DNA of 40,323 nt from Phaeospirillum sp. (GCA_030824585.1 JAVBXM010000029.1:1-40323), one strand, 5' to 3'. Shown: positions 1 through 8,184, numbered from the stretch's first letter. The notes: generated by a model from the letters alone, not told the origin. A program made the numbers and translations.

Positions 1-92
1 AGCCGAAAATGACAGCCCTGGTCGCTTGCATGCGAAAGCTCCTCGTCATCCTCAACGCCATCGTCCGGGATGCTCGCGCATGGAACACTTGA
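1..92 (+). pseudogene. IS110-family transposase, C-terminal end (cut by window edge)
   Basis: Reading in the frame that starts at base 3 gives about 29 residues ending at TGA 90-92. The tail contains ACMRKLLVILNAIVRD followed by ARAWNT, which is the typical C-terminus of IS110-family (DEDD) transposases. Only the end lies in the window, so I cannot say whether the full gene is intact to the left. Bases 93-207 are non-coding and probably hold the 3' end of that element; IS110 elements usually lack clear terminal inverted repeats and I could not place its boundary. Confidence 0.65.
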
Positions 93-207
93 CGCGCAAC
101 ACAGTCGCTTCGTGGTGAAACAGCCTATCCTCCGGCACCCGGAAATTTAGACCGGACACCCGTGGAACAAGCCCGGGCATGACGCGCAAAATCGATCCGC
201 CTCATAT

Positions 208-1188
208 TCAGGACATGCCTCCCTCATCCAGCAACCCGCCGACACCCAGTTCCATGATGTGGCGGCCATTGGTGGGAAGGTCGGCCATGATCCGGCGCAG
301 CACCAGGTCGAGGCCGTTCAGCGCCTCGGCGCGGGCGCAACTGGGCAGGACCAGCACCGGGACCGGGCCGATCCGGGCGAGCAGCAGCATGTTGCCCGGC
401 TCCACCGGCATGCCGAAATGCTCGATGGCGCCGCCGGCCCGCAAGATGGCCGTCGGCACCATGTCGCGGCGGTCGGTGGTCACCAGGGCGCCGGAGATCA
501 GCAAGGCCCCGCAGCCGTCGTCCAGGGACTGGAGAATGGCCCGTTCCAGCGCATCGGGCCGGTGGGGGCAACGGATGTCCCGGTCCAGGCGGCCGCCCAG
601 GCCCTCGATCCTTTGGCGGGTGACGGCCACGGCGGCATCCAGGGCCGCCTCGGCGGTGCCGGGCAGGGCGGTCAGCACCATGCCGACCGGTCGGGAGCGG
701 AAGGGATGGACCTGGACGGGCGCCTTGCCGGCGGCGGCGATGCAGGCATGGACGGTTCCGGCCTCCACCGCGAAGGGGATGACCTTCACCGTGGCGATGC
801 GCTGGCCCGGCGTCACCACCGCCCAGGGGGCGGCGGTGGCCGCCGTCACCGCCTCGTCCACCCGGTTGAGGCGGCCGACGCGCTCGGCATCCACGGCCAG
901 AAGCCCATGATGGTGGGCGAACAGGTTGCAGCGCCCGGTGGACGCCGGGCCGAGCCGGATGCCGTCGCCGGCCAGGGCCTGGGCGACCATCCGCGCCGCC
1001 TCGTTCTCGTCAAGGTCGCCCGGCTCGACGGTGGCGCCGGTCACATGGGATAGGCCGGCCGCCCGCAGGGTCGCCACCTCGGCGATACCGAGCCGGCGGC
1101 CCTTGATCAGCTTGTCCGGCCCCAGGACCATGGTGTGGGCCAGGATCACCCCCTCGGCCCGATCGAGCGGAACCTCGCCGAAGATCAC
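208..1188 (-). CDS. MoeA/MogA-like molybdopterin-binding protein
   Basis: A 326-residue protein. The open frame runs much further upstream, but that part is a shadow of nnrS. The real start is taken as GTG at 1188, which overlaps the nnrS stop (GTGA) and has a GGGGGG stretch just upstream. The N-terminus (VIFGEVPLDRAEG, then ILAHT) is typical of the family. The C-terminal half is a MoCF-biosynthesis fold with SGALVTTDRRDMVPTAI and the late motif LPSCARAEALNGLDLVL. Relatives are often fused to a MobA-like nucleotidyltransferase; here only the molybdopterin-binding part exists. It is translationally coupled to nnrS. A role in molybdenum-cofactor handling for the nitrate reductase nearby is inference. 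Family assignment is good; the exact reaction is not known. Confidence 0.75.
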   Translation of the reverse strand: MIFGEVPLDRAEGVILAHTMVLGPDKLIKGRRLGIAEVATLRAAGLSHVTGATVEPGDLDENEAARMVAQALAGDGIRLGPASTGRCNLFAHHHGLLAVDAERVGRLNRVDEAVTAATAAPWAVVTPGQRIATVKVIPFAVEAGTVHACIAAAGKAPVQVHPFRSRPVGMVLTALPGTAEAALDAAVAVTRQRIEGLGGRLDRDIRCPHRPDALERAILQSLDDGCGALLISGALVTTDRRDMVPTAILRAGGAIEHFGMPVEPGNMLLLARIGPVPVLVLPSCARAEALNGLDLVLRRIMADLPTNGRHIMELGVGGLLDEGGMS

Positions 1189-2387
1189 CGGCTTGCCCCC
1201 CGGGGCAGGCTGGGATTGAGCAGGAACCGGCCGTAGAGGCCGAGATAGATGGCGATGGACGCCGCCCACAGCATGGCCGAGGCCGCCAGCATGGCGCCGC
1301 CGTCGGCCGTCACCCGCAAGGCGGCGGCCAGCCCCATGCCGGCGAACCCGGCGACCATGAGCGCGGAAAGGCGCAGGTCGCGGCCGGTATGCTTGAGCGC
1401 CACCCGGGTCATCAGGCTGAGCTTGGTCAGTCCCATGGCGCCGATGGTGAAGGCATGCACCGCCGCCGAGGCGGGGATGGCACCGCTCAGCACCGTCGCC
1501 GCCTGCAGGATCAGCGAGACGATCAGGCAGGCGTAGCCGGCATGCATGGCCGCCAACATGGGAGAGCCGAGGACGGCGCCGCTCCGCCACGATGCCATGC
1601 GCAGCGCATGGATCAGGGCGGTGGCCAGGGCCGCCCCGCCGACCGCCCCGTTTCCCAGGCCGGCAAGTTCGCTCGCGGCGACGACCAGCAGCCCGGCGGG
1701 GGCCAGGATCTCGACGGGGCGGCGAAAGCCGATGGCGGCGGCGGGATCGCGCTCGCGCAGGTGGGATTCGGTGAAGACCGGGGTCAGCAGGCCGCCGACG
1801 AAGCTGAACAGCACCATCAGGGTGTAATAGGCGGCGCGGATGCCCTGATGGGCCAGGCCGGGATCGGCCCGGAAAACGCCGAGGTGGAAGGCCAGATTGC
1901 TCAGCGCCAGCAGGACCAGGATGGGAATCAGCAGGCGATAGAGCCGGTTGGCGACCCTCCACACCTGCGGTCCGACCACAGCCAGCAGCAGCGGCACGAA
2001 GGCCATGTCGAGAAGGGCGGTCGTCACGGGGGGAAGCTGCGGCGCCGCCAGGATGGCGGCCCGGCCCAATCCCCAGGCGCCGACCAGCAGCATCAGCACC
2101 CGGCCATGGATCGCCGCCGTTCCCGCCCAACTGGGCAGGGCGGTCAGGATGAAGCCGCCGCACAGGGCGGCGACGAAGCCGAAGATCATTTCATGGGCGT
2201 GCCACAGCGAGCGGTCGTAGGGCAGGACGAGCCCTCCGCCGAACTGCCCCGCCGCCCACAGGCCCAGCGCCAGCAGGCCGTACAGGCAGCCGGCCAGGTA
2301 GAACGGCCTGAAGCCGCTGCTCCACAGCGGCGAGGGGGATCGGGATGCGCCCGGATGGGGCCGCACGGACATTGGCTGATGCTCCAT
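1185..2387 (-). CDS. nnrS: NnrS family heme/copper membrane protein
   Basis: A 400-residue polytopic protein with about 12 hydrophobic segments. The N-terminal signature LWSSGFRPFYLAG, then YDRSLWHAHEMIFGF and GGFILTALPSW, is characteristic of NnrS. NnrS proteins are membrane proteins linked to denitrification and to protection against nitric-oxide-derived stress, often under NNR/DNR-type control. That fits the nitrate and nitric oxide genes 7-21 kb away. It overlaps the downstream MoeA-like gene by 4 bases, so the two form an operon. An inverted repeat lies 30-49 bases upstream of the start. Confidence 0.9.
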   Translation of the reverse strand: MEHQPMSVRPHPGASRSPSPLWSSGFRPFYLAGCLYGLLALGLWAAGQFGGGLVLPYDRSLWHAHEMIFGFVAALCGGFILTALPSWAGTAAIHGRVLMLLVGAWGLGRAAILAAPQLPPVTTALLDMAFVPLLLAVVGPQVWRVANRLYRLLIPILVLLALSNLAFHLGVFRADPGLAHQGIRAAYYTLMVLFSFVGGLLTPVFTESHLRERDPAAAIGFRRPVEILAPAGLLVVAASELAGLGNGAVGGAALATALIHALRMASWRSGAVLGSPMLAAMHAGYACLIVSLILQAATVLSGAIPASAAVHAFTIGAMGLTKLSLMTRVALKHTGRDLRLSALMVAGFAGMGLAAALRVTADGGAMLAASAMLWAASIAIYLGLYGRFLLNPSLPRGASR

Positions 2388-2416
2388 TCCGCCATGACGC
2401 CTAAAAAACTTTATGC

Positions 2417-2436
2417 TTGAATTATCTCGAATTCAA
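2417..2436. promoter_or_regulatory. Palindromic operator candidate between nnrS and the CoA ligase
   Basis: Perfect 7-base arms TTGAATT / AATTCAA around a 6-base centre (ATCTCG), in the 176-base divergent gap. The arms offer a -35-like TTGAAT on both strands. On the minus strand a CATAAA follows about 15 bases on; on the plus strand GATCAT follows after 18. It is not an FNR box, because TTG and CAA are 14 bases apart rather than 8. The cognate protein is unknown; the nearby MarR protein is one candidate. Confidence 0.5.
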
Positions 2437-2563
2437 CGGCGATCATGGAAATCCGGAGAACGATACCCCACCTCGAAATGACCCGAAGCGGAAGGACGGC
2501 TTTAGGCCTAAAGGGGCATGGGGGATGTCGGCTTGAGGCCGATGTGGAGAGGAGGTCGTGGAG

Positions 2564-4198
2564 ATGACGCAATCCCTTGGCCGTTCGGCCCATCTGGACG
2601 GCTTTGCCCGTGACGGCCTGCCCCCCGGGGAATTATGGCCGGTGATGGATTCCTCCCGGCCGCCGCTTTGCGACTATCCCGCCGGCCTCAACATCGGGAC
2701 GGTCCTGCTGGACGACGCGGTGGCGGCCGGCCGTGGGGACCGGCCGGCGGTGCTCTACGGCGATCAGGTCTGGACCTACGCCGACCTGCGCGACAGGGCC
2801 AACCGCATCGCCAACGTCCTGACCCATCGGATGGGGCTGGTTCCCGGCAACCGGGTGCTGTTGCGCGGGCCCAACACCCCCATGCTGCTGGCCGCCTGGT
2901 TCGCCGTGGTCAAGGCGGGAGGAATCTGCGTCGCCACCATGCCGCTGCTGCGCGGCCGCGAACTGGCCTACATCGCCGCCAAGGCCAAGGTCAGCCATGC
3001 GCTGTGCGACATCCGCTTCGCCGAGGAACTGGAGGCCGCCCGGGCCGAATCGCCCGGCCTCGTCCATTTGGCCCATTTCAGCGCATTGGGGCAGGCGAAC
3101 GAGAGTCTGGACACCGCCATGGCGGCGGAAGCGGCGGCTTACGCCGATGTGCCGACCTCGGCCCTGGACGTGGCGCTGATCGCCTTCACCTCGGGCACCA
3201 CCGGCCCGGCCAAGGCCACCATGCACGTGCATCGCGACCTGCTGGCGGTCTGCGACTGCTTTCCCCGCCATGTGGCGGGGGTGAGCGAGGACGACCGCTT
3301 CTGCGGCTCGCCGCCCCTGGCCTTCACCTTCGGGCTGGGGGCGCTGGCCCTGTTCCCGCTGCGGGTCGGAGCCTCGGTGGTGCTGGTGGAGAGCTTCACC
3401 CCGGAAACCATGCTGAAGACCATCCAGGACTATCGGGTCACCGGGCTCTATACCGCGCCCACCGCCTATCGCGCCATGACGGGGCTGTCCATCGATTGGG
3501 ACCTCTCGTCGCTGCGGATGTGCGTGTCGGCGGGCGAGCACCTGCCGCTGGCCACCTCCAACGGCTGGCATCAGGCCACCGGCCTTCGGATCATCGACGG
3601 CATCGGCAGCACCGAATTGCTGCACATCTTCATCTCGGCGGCGGGCGACGATATCCGGCCCGGCTCGACCGGCAAGGCGATCTTCGGCTACGAGGCGCGC
3701 ATCGTCGACGGTTCCGGCCATCCGGTGCCGCCGGGAACGCCCGGCCGTCTGGCGGTGCGCGGGCCGACGGGCTGCCGCTATCTCGACGATCCCGAGCGCC
3801 AGCGCAAATACGTGGCCGACGGCTGGAACCTGACCGGCGACGTCTACACCATGGATGAGGACGGCTATTTCTGGTACCAGGCGCGCGCCGACGACATGAT
3901 CGTTTCCGCCGGCTACAACATCTCGGGCCCCGAGGTGGAGGGCGTCCTGATGGAACATCCCAAGGTGGCCGAATGCGCCGTGGTCGGCCTGGCCGACGAC
4001 GAGCGCGGCCAGGTGGTTTCCGCCTTCGTGGTGCTGCGCGACCCCGCCGACGGGGGCGATGCGCTGGTCCAGGAGCTGCAGGCCTTCGTCAAGGGGCGGA
4101 TCGCCCCCTACAAGTATCCGCGCCGGGTGAGGTTCGTCCACATCCTGCCGCGCACCCCCACGGGCAAGCTGCAGCGCTTCGCCCTCAGGGATTTGTGA
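2564..4198 (+). CDS. 2-aminobenzoate-CoA ligase-like acyl-CoA synthetase
   Basis: A 544-residue adenylate-forming enzyme of the benzoate/2-aminobenzoate-CoA ligase family, expected to activate an aromatic acid with ATP and CoA. Visible motifs are the P-loop-like AFTSGTTGPAKATMHVHRD near residue 205, the IDGIGSTELLH acceptor motif, the ADDMIVSAGYNISGPEVE hinge, and the C-terminal catalytic lysine in TPTGKLQR. The long N-terminal stretch before YADLRDRANRIAN is as in 2-aminobenzoate-CoA ligases. ATG 2564 is chosen because AGGAGG at 2550-2555 lies 8 bases upstream; an in-frame GTG at 2558 is too close to it. The gene abuts the convergent marR gene. A different aromatic substrate (benzoate, hydroxybenzoate) cannot be excluded from sequence alone. 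Confidence 0.85.
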   Translation: MTQSLGRSAHLDGFARDGLPPGELWPVMDSSRPPLCDYPAGLNIGTVLLDDAVAAGRGDRPAVLYGDQVWTYADLRDRANRIANVLTHRMGLVPGNRVLLRGPNTPMLLAAWFAVVKAGGICVATMPLLRGRELAYIAAKAKVSHALCDIRFAEELEAARAESPGLVHLAHFSALGQANESLDTAMAAEAAAYADVPTSALDVALIAFTSGTTGPAKATMHVHRDLLAVCDCFPRHVAGVSEDDRFCGSPPLAFTFGLGALALFPLRVGASVVLVESFTPETMLKTIQDYRVTGLYTAPTAYRAMTGLSIDWDLSSLRMCVSAGEHLPLATSNGWHQATGLRIIDGIGSTELLHIFISAAGDDIRPGSTGKAIFGYEARIVDGSGHPVPPGTPGRLAVRGPTGCRYLDDPERQRKYVADGWNLTGDVYTMDEDGYFWYQARADDMIVSAGYNISGPEVEGVLMEHPKVAECAVVGLADDERGQVVSAFVVLRDPADGGDALVQELQAFVKGRIAPYKYPRRVRFVHILPRTPTGKLQRFALRDL

Positions 4199-4744
4199 TC
4201 ACTCGGCGGAGGGGTCTTCGTCGCCGCGCGGGCGCTTCGGCACCTTGGCGACCGAGGCCTTCAGCTTGCCCAGCAGCGACTGCAATTGCCGCAACTCGCC
4301 CTCGCTCAGTTCCGCCATGGCTTCGGTGACCCAGGCCTGATTGGCCGGGGCCATGCTGGAAAACACCTTGTTGCCCTTGGGGGTGAGGCGGACCCACTGG
4401 ATGCGGCGGTCGTCCTCGTCCTGCAGCCGGTCCACCAGTCCTTCGTCCACCAGGCGGCCGATCAGGCCGGTGACGTTGCCGTTGGTCACCATCAGCCGGG
4501 CCGAGATTTCGCCCATGGTCAGGCCGCCCGGCGAGCGGTAGAGCTGGGACAGCAGGTCGAAGCGCGGCAGGGTCGAGCCGAAGGATTCGCGCAGGTTGGT
4601 GCGCACCACCGCCTCGATCTGCTTGACCGAACTGAACAGGGCCAGCCAGACCCGCAGGGGCAGAAGCTGGTCGTCCGGGATTCCGGCCTCGATGGTGGCG
4701 GGATCATTCATGGCGCTCACTCGCTCTGAGGGTGATTGAGACAT
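4199..4744 (-). CDS. MarR family transcriptional regulator
   Basis: A winged-helix repressor-type protein of about 181 residues. The MarR core is clear: LPRFDLLSQLYRSPGGLTMGEISARLMVTNGNVTGLIGRLVDEGLV (spanning the HTH), followed by the wing QDEDDRRIQWVRLTPKG. The start is uncertain. ATG 4744 has GGAG just upstream; ATG 4711 (MNDPATIE) and an upstream in-frame start at 4816 are alternatives. The gene lies convergent with the CoA ligase (stops abut) and divergent from the bcrB-like gene. This suggests it senses an aromatic acid or acyl-CoA and controls both, as MarR-type regulators of benzoate and related pathways do. The effector is unknown. Confidence 0.85.
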   Translation of the reverse strand: MSQSPSERVSAMNDPATIEAGIPDDQLLPLRVWLALFSSVKQIEAVVRTNLRESFGSTLPRFDLLSQLYRSPGGLTMGEISARLMVTNGNVTGLIGRLVDEGLVDRLQDEDDRRIQWVRLTPKGNKVFSSMAPANQAWVTEAMAELSEGELRQLQSLLGKLKASVAKVPKRPRGDEDPSAE

Positions 4745-4852
4745 AAAGCTCCGTGCCGGTCCGATCAAGGCCAAATTTCCGCGTGCGCCGCCGTTCTGGG
4801 CATACCTCGGTTGCATCCCGGCCTCGCCGGGGGCGCAGGGCGGAAAGCCGTA

Positions 4853-4881
4853 TTGATGGCGAGATATATTTTATGTATAAA
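4853..4881 (+). promoter_or_regulatory. Sigma70-like promoter for the bcrB-like gene
   Basis: TTGATG (4853-4858) and TATAAA (4876-4881) are separated by exactly 17 bases in an AT-rich patch standing out from the GC-rich surroundings. It lies 57-85 bases upstream of the bcrB-like start and downstream (divergent) of marR. The spacer begins with CGAGATATAT, a motif that also occurs in the nnrS/ligase gap. It is the only promoter in the window that matches consensus this well by eye. Confidence 0.55.
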
Positions 4882-4937
4882 CTATTTTTGAAAGCGGGGG
4901 GACCCGCCCAATCCCGTCACGGTGTGGAGCCCAAGCC

Positions 4938-6239
4938 ATGAGCGCCGAAGTCATCAAGGAAATGTCCATGGTCAAGCAGAAGGCGATGATCGCCCGAAAC
5001 TACGACCTGCTGACCAGCACCCAGGACCATGGCCGCAAGGTGGTCTCCACCTTCGTTCCCGGCAATCTCAACGAACTGATCATGTCGTTCGGCATGCTCA
5101 ACAACCTGCCGGAGATCAACGCCATCCAGGGCGGCCTGCGCAAGCAGTCGGGCGCCTACATCATGGACGCCGAGAAGAACGGCCATTCCGAGGACGTCTG
5201 CACCTATGTGAAGGCCGATATCGGCATGATGGGGCGCGGCAACCTGGCACCCAACGGCCAGCCGTTTCCGGCGCCGGACATGCTGCTGCTCAGCTATACC
5301 GGCTGCTACACCTTCATGAAGTGGTTCGAGTTGCTGCGCGAGGAGTACAAGTGCCCGACCGCCATGCTGCACGTCCCCTATGAGGGCGACGGGCATTCGA
5401 CCCGGAACATGCGCGACTACATCGTCAAGCAGCTGAAAGAGGTGGTCATTCCCACCATGGAGCGGGTGTCGGGGGTCAAATTCGACATCGACCGTCTGCG
5501 CGAATGCCTGAAGCTGTCGGCCAAGGCCGAGGAGGACCTTGTCTGGGTGTTGCAAAGCGCCAAGCACAAGCCGTCGCCCATCGACGCCTATTTCGGCGCC
5601 GTCTATTACGTCGGCCCCATCTTCACCGCCTTCCGCGGCACCCAGGACGCGGTCGAGTTCTATCAGATCCTGCGGACCGAGATCGAGGAGCGCATCCGCC
5701 AGGGCAAGGGGCCGGTCACGCCGGAGGGCGAGATGGGGCCGGAGCGCTACCGCCTGGTCACCGAGGGTCCGCCCAACTGGACCCATTTCCGCGAGTTCTG
5801 GAAGATGCTCTACGACGAGGGCGCGGTGGCGGTGGCCAGTTCCTACACCAAGGTCGGCGGCGTCTACGATTACGACGGCTTCCGCCACGACCCCGACCAT
5901 CCCCTGGAGAGCCTGGCCGATTACTGCCTGGGCTGCTACACCAACCGCAACCTGCCCGAGCGCATCGACATGCTGTCCAAGTATGTGCAGGATTACGAGG
6001 CCGACGGCCTGCTGATCAACTCCATCAAGAGCTGCAACAGCTTCGCCGCCGGCCAGTTGATGATCATGAAGGAAGTGGAGAAGCGGACCGGCAAGCCCGG
6101 CGCCTTCGTCGAGACCGATCTGGTGGACCCGCGCTACTTCTCGGCCGCCAACGTCAAGAACCGGCTGGAAAGCTATTTCCAGATGATCGAGCAGAAGCGG
6201 CGCGGCGGCGGTTCCGTTCCGCTGGCCGCCGCCCAGTAG
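4938..6239 (+). CDS. bcrB: Benzoyl-CoA reductase subunit B-type protein (2-hydroxyacyl-CoA dehydratase family)
   Basis: A 433-residue protein that closely resembles BcrB/BadE of the ATP-dependent class I benzoyl-CoA reductase along its whole length, for example STFVPGNLNELIMSF, SEDVCTYVKADIGMMGRGN, LLLSYTGCYTFMKWFELL, VASSYTKVGG and LINSIKSCNSFAAGQL. Conserved cysteines are at C88, C123 and in LGCYTN and SCNSF; in the family some of these bind a [4Fe-4S] cluster. The known enzyme needs a partner subunit (BcrC) and an ATP-hydrolysing activator pair (BcrA/BcrD). None of these is in the window, so the gene is an orphan here. GGAG lies 8 bases before the ATG. It is followed 12 bases later by a Rid-family gene. 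A role on an aminobenzoyl-CoA substrate is inferred from the neighbours only. Confidence 0.85.
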   Translation: MSAEVIKEMSMVKQKAMIARNYDLLTSTQDHGRKVVSTFVPGNLNELIMSFGMLNNLPEINAIQGGLRKQSGAYIMDAEKNGHSEDVCTYVKADIGMMGRGNLAPNGQPFPAPDMLLLSYTGCYTFMKWFELLREEYKCPTAMLHVPYEGDGHSTRNMRDYIVKQLKEVVIPTMERVSGVKFDIDRLRECLKLSAKAEEDLVWVLQSAKHKPSPIDAYFGAVYYVGPIFTAFRGTQDAVEFYQILRTEIEERIRQGKGPVTPEGEMGPERYRLVTEGPPNWTHFREFWKMLYDEGAVAVASSYTKVGGVYDYDGFRHDPDHPLESLADYCLGCYTNRNLPERIDMLSKYVQDYEADGLLINSIKSCNSFAAGQLMIMKEVEKRTGKPGAFVETDLVDPRYFSAANVKNRLESYFQMIEQKRRGGGSVPLAAAQ

Positions 6240-6251
6240 GAGACCGGACCG

Positions 6252-6650
6252 ATGATACGCATTCTCGCCCCCGGCCACTGGCCGAAACCGCGCGGCTATT
6301 CCGACGGCGTGGCGGCGCGCGGCACCGTGGTGGCCGTCGCCGGGCAGGTGGGGTGGACGCCGGAACACCGGCTGGCCGGGCCGGATTTCGTCGCCCAGGC
6401 CCGCCAGGCGCTGGAAAACATCCGCACCGTCCTGGCCGAGGCGGGCGGCAGGCCCGAGCACATTATCCGCATGACCTGGTTCGTCACCAGCAAGTCGGCC
6501 TACCTCGCCGACCGCGAGGGACTGGGCGAAGCCTACCGCTCGGTGATGGGCAAGCACTATCCGGCCATGACGGCGGTCCAGGTGGTCGCCCTGATGGTCC
6601 AGGACGCCCTGGTGGAAATCGAGGCCACGGCGGTCGTCCCGGAGTCCTGA
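6252..6650 (+). CDS. RidA/YjgF-YER057c-UK114 family protein lacking the catalytic arginine
   Basis: A 132-residue single-domain Rid protein with recognisable core features: VAVAGQVGW, QALENIRTVLAEAG, ITRMTW-like IIRMTWFVTS, and the C-terminal VEIEATAV. RidA proper hydrolyses reactive enamines and imines using an arginine in the PARS motif (Arg105 in E. coli). Here the aligned segment is YPAMTAVQVV, with methionine 106 in place of that arginine. It therefore belongs to a Rid subgroup without the classical deaminase residue. It is co-transcribed with the bcrB-like gene. Rid proteins also occur in 2-aminobenzoyl-CoA degradation clusters, where enamine intermediates arise, so a substrate-binding or hydrolytic role on a ring-reduced amino compound is plausible but unproven. 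Confidence 0.85.
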   Translation: MIRILAPGHWPKPRGYSDGVAARGTVVAVAGQVGWTPEHRLAGPDFVAQARQALENIRTVLAEAGGRPEHIIRMTWFVTSKSAYLADREGLGEAYRSVMGKHYPAMTAVQVVALMVQDALVEIEATAVVPES

Positions 6651-6660
6651 TGGACTCCGG
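6639..6660. terminator. Hairpin over the ridA-like stop codon
   Basis: Perfect 9-base arms CCGGAGTCC / GGACTCCGG around TGAT, spanning the stop codon at 6648-6650 in the convergent gap with the yegD-like gene. There is no T run, so it may be a bidirectional or factor-assisted terminator, or an mRNA 3'-end stabiliser. Confidence 0.45.
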
Positions 6661-6703
6661 GGTGGCGATCGCTCGATTTACCGAGCCGATCCTCGCCCCG
6701 GCG

Positions 6704-8002
6704 CTATGGTTCGGTTCGACCGCCGAATACCTCGCGGGCCCGTTGGGCGAGGCCGGTGGCGACCGAGATGAACTCGCCGCCGGCGCTGAGGCGGTCCTCG
6801 CCGAAGCGGCGGGCGAAGATGGCGCGCACCGCCGGCACCAGGGACGAACCGCCGGTGAGGAAGACGCGGTCCACCTGGGCGAGCCCGGTGCCCGTGCTCT
6901 CCAGCAAGCCGTCGACGCAGCTCTCGATGGCGGTCAGTTCCTTGGCGATCCAGCCTTCGAACTCGGCGCGGGTGACGCGGCGTTCCACCACCACGGGATC
7001 ATGATCGAAGCGCAGCGTGGTCTCGTCCGCCTGGGACAGGTCGCGCTTGGCCTGTTCCACCGAGCGATAGAGGTGGTAGCCGAGATTGTGCTCGATCAGC
7101 GCCAGCAATTGCTCGATCTGGTCGGGGTGCTCCACCTGCCGCATCAGGTCGCGCAGCAGGCGGAGCGTCGAGGGCGTGTTGAGGAAGGCGACGTGGTGCC
7201 AGCGTTCCAGCTTGGCGTAGACCCAGGCCGGCATGGGCAGGATCTTGCCGTCGCTGACATAGGTGGTGCGCTTGCCGAAATGCCCGGACAGGCCGTGCTC
7301 GACCATGCGGCGGTCGAAGGCGTCGCCGGCGATGCCGACACCGGCGGTGCCGATGATGGCGTCTTCGGGCCGGCCCAGTCCGGCCCGGCCCGGCCCCAGG
7401 CGGATCAGGCAGAAATCGCTGGTGCCGCCGCCGAAATCGGCCACCAGCACGGTCTGGTCCCGGCGCAGCGTGCTTTCGTAATAATAGGCGGCGGCGATGG
7501 GTTCGTACTCGAACACCACCTCGCCGATCCCGGCCTTGGCGAAGGCCTCGACCAGCCGGCCGGTGGCGTAGGCATCCTCTTCCTCGCCGCCCTCGGCGAC
7601 GAAGCGGACCGGCCGGCCGGCCACCACCCGCTCGACCTTGGCTCCCGCCGCCTCGGCGGTCCGCCGCAATTGGGCGACGATCAGCGCCACCAGCTCCTCC
7701 AGGGAGTAGGGCGCCCCATAGATGGCGGTGCTGGTGAAGGACCGGCTGGTCAGGTAGGACTTGAAGGATTGCAGGAAACGGCATTCCCCGTCGCCATGCA
7801 GATAGGCCTCGATGGCGTCATGGCCGGCCAGCGGCACCATGCGGCGCTGGGCGTCGCGCCGGGCATTCTCGAAGGCCAGCACCGAGCGCAGCGTCGAGGC
7901 CGGGCCGGTCGCCGTGGCGAAGTTCAGCACTTCGACGTTCCGGTCGGCCCTGGCCAGGGCCACGGCGCTGTTGGTGGTGCCGAAATCCATTCCGACGAAC
8001 AT
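6704..8002 (-). CDS. yegD: Hsp70-like (YegD family) chaperone ATPase
   Basis: A 432-residue actin/Hsp70-fold ATPase. Phosphate-1 loop GMDFGTTNSAVAL at the N-terminus, phosphate-2 loop VADFGGGTSDFCL near residue 190 and adenosine motif FLTGGSSLVPAVR near residue 395 are intact. It lacks the substrate-binding and lid domains of DnaK (about 640 residues), which matches the YegD group. Function in this group is poorly known; a chaperone or assembly-factor role is presumed from the fold. The next gene upstream, 180 bases away, is a Crp/Fnr regulator on the same strand, but the gap contains a palindrome, so co-transcription is doubtful. Confidence 0.85.
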   Translation of the reverse strand: MFVGMDFGTTNSAVALARADRNVEVLNFATATGPASTLRSVLAFENARRDAQRRMVPLAGHDAIEAYLHGDGECRFLQSFKSYLTSRSFTSTAIYGAPYSLEELVALIVAQLRRTAEAAGAKVERVVAGRPVRFVAEGGEEEDAYATGRLVEAFAKAGIGEVVFEYEPIAAAYYYESTLRRDQTVLVADFGGGTSDFCLIRLGPGRAGLGRPEDAIIGTAGVGIAGDAFDRRMVEHGLSGHFGKRTTYVSDGKILPMPAWVYAKLERWHHVAFLNTPSTLRLLRDLMRQVEHPDQIEQLLALIEHNLGYHLYRSVEQAKRDLSQADETTLRFDHDPVVVERRVTRAEFEGWIAKELTAIESCVDGLLESTGTGLAQVDRVFLTGGSSLVPAVRAIFARRFGEDRLSAGGEFISVATGLAQRAREVFGGRTEP

Positions 8003-8044
8003 GTGACGGTCCCGTGCGATACGCCTGACGGGGTTCTCGCCCCG

Positions 8045-8060
8045 GCCTCCGGCCGGAGGC
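8045..8060. terminator. GC-rich palindrome between the crp/fnr-like gene and yegD
   Basis: A perfect 16-base palindrome, GCCTCCGGCCGGAGGC, about 125 bases past the end of the Crp/Fnr-type gene and 43 bases before the yegD-like start. As RNA it would fold into a tight stem. It may end the upstream transcript; no T run follows, so this is tentative. Confidence 0.3.
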
Positions 8061-8184
8061 GAGCCGCTGTCGTCCCCAATCCTCGTCGAGGCGGGACAGC
8101 GCGGTCGCAGTCATAGTGTCGGCCATCTGAAAACGCCAGACAGATTCGTGGCGCGAATCCGCGCTCCTGCCCTGCATCGGGGTG

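Noticed and set aside
5504-8116. An 870-codon plus-strand frame over the bcrB-like, rid and yegD genes
   Set aside because: It runs through genes on both strands in shifted frames; its composition is typical of overprinted shadow sequence.
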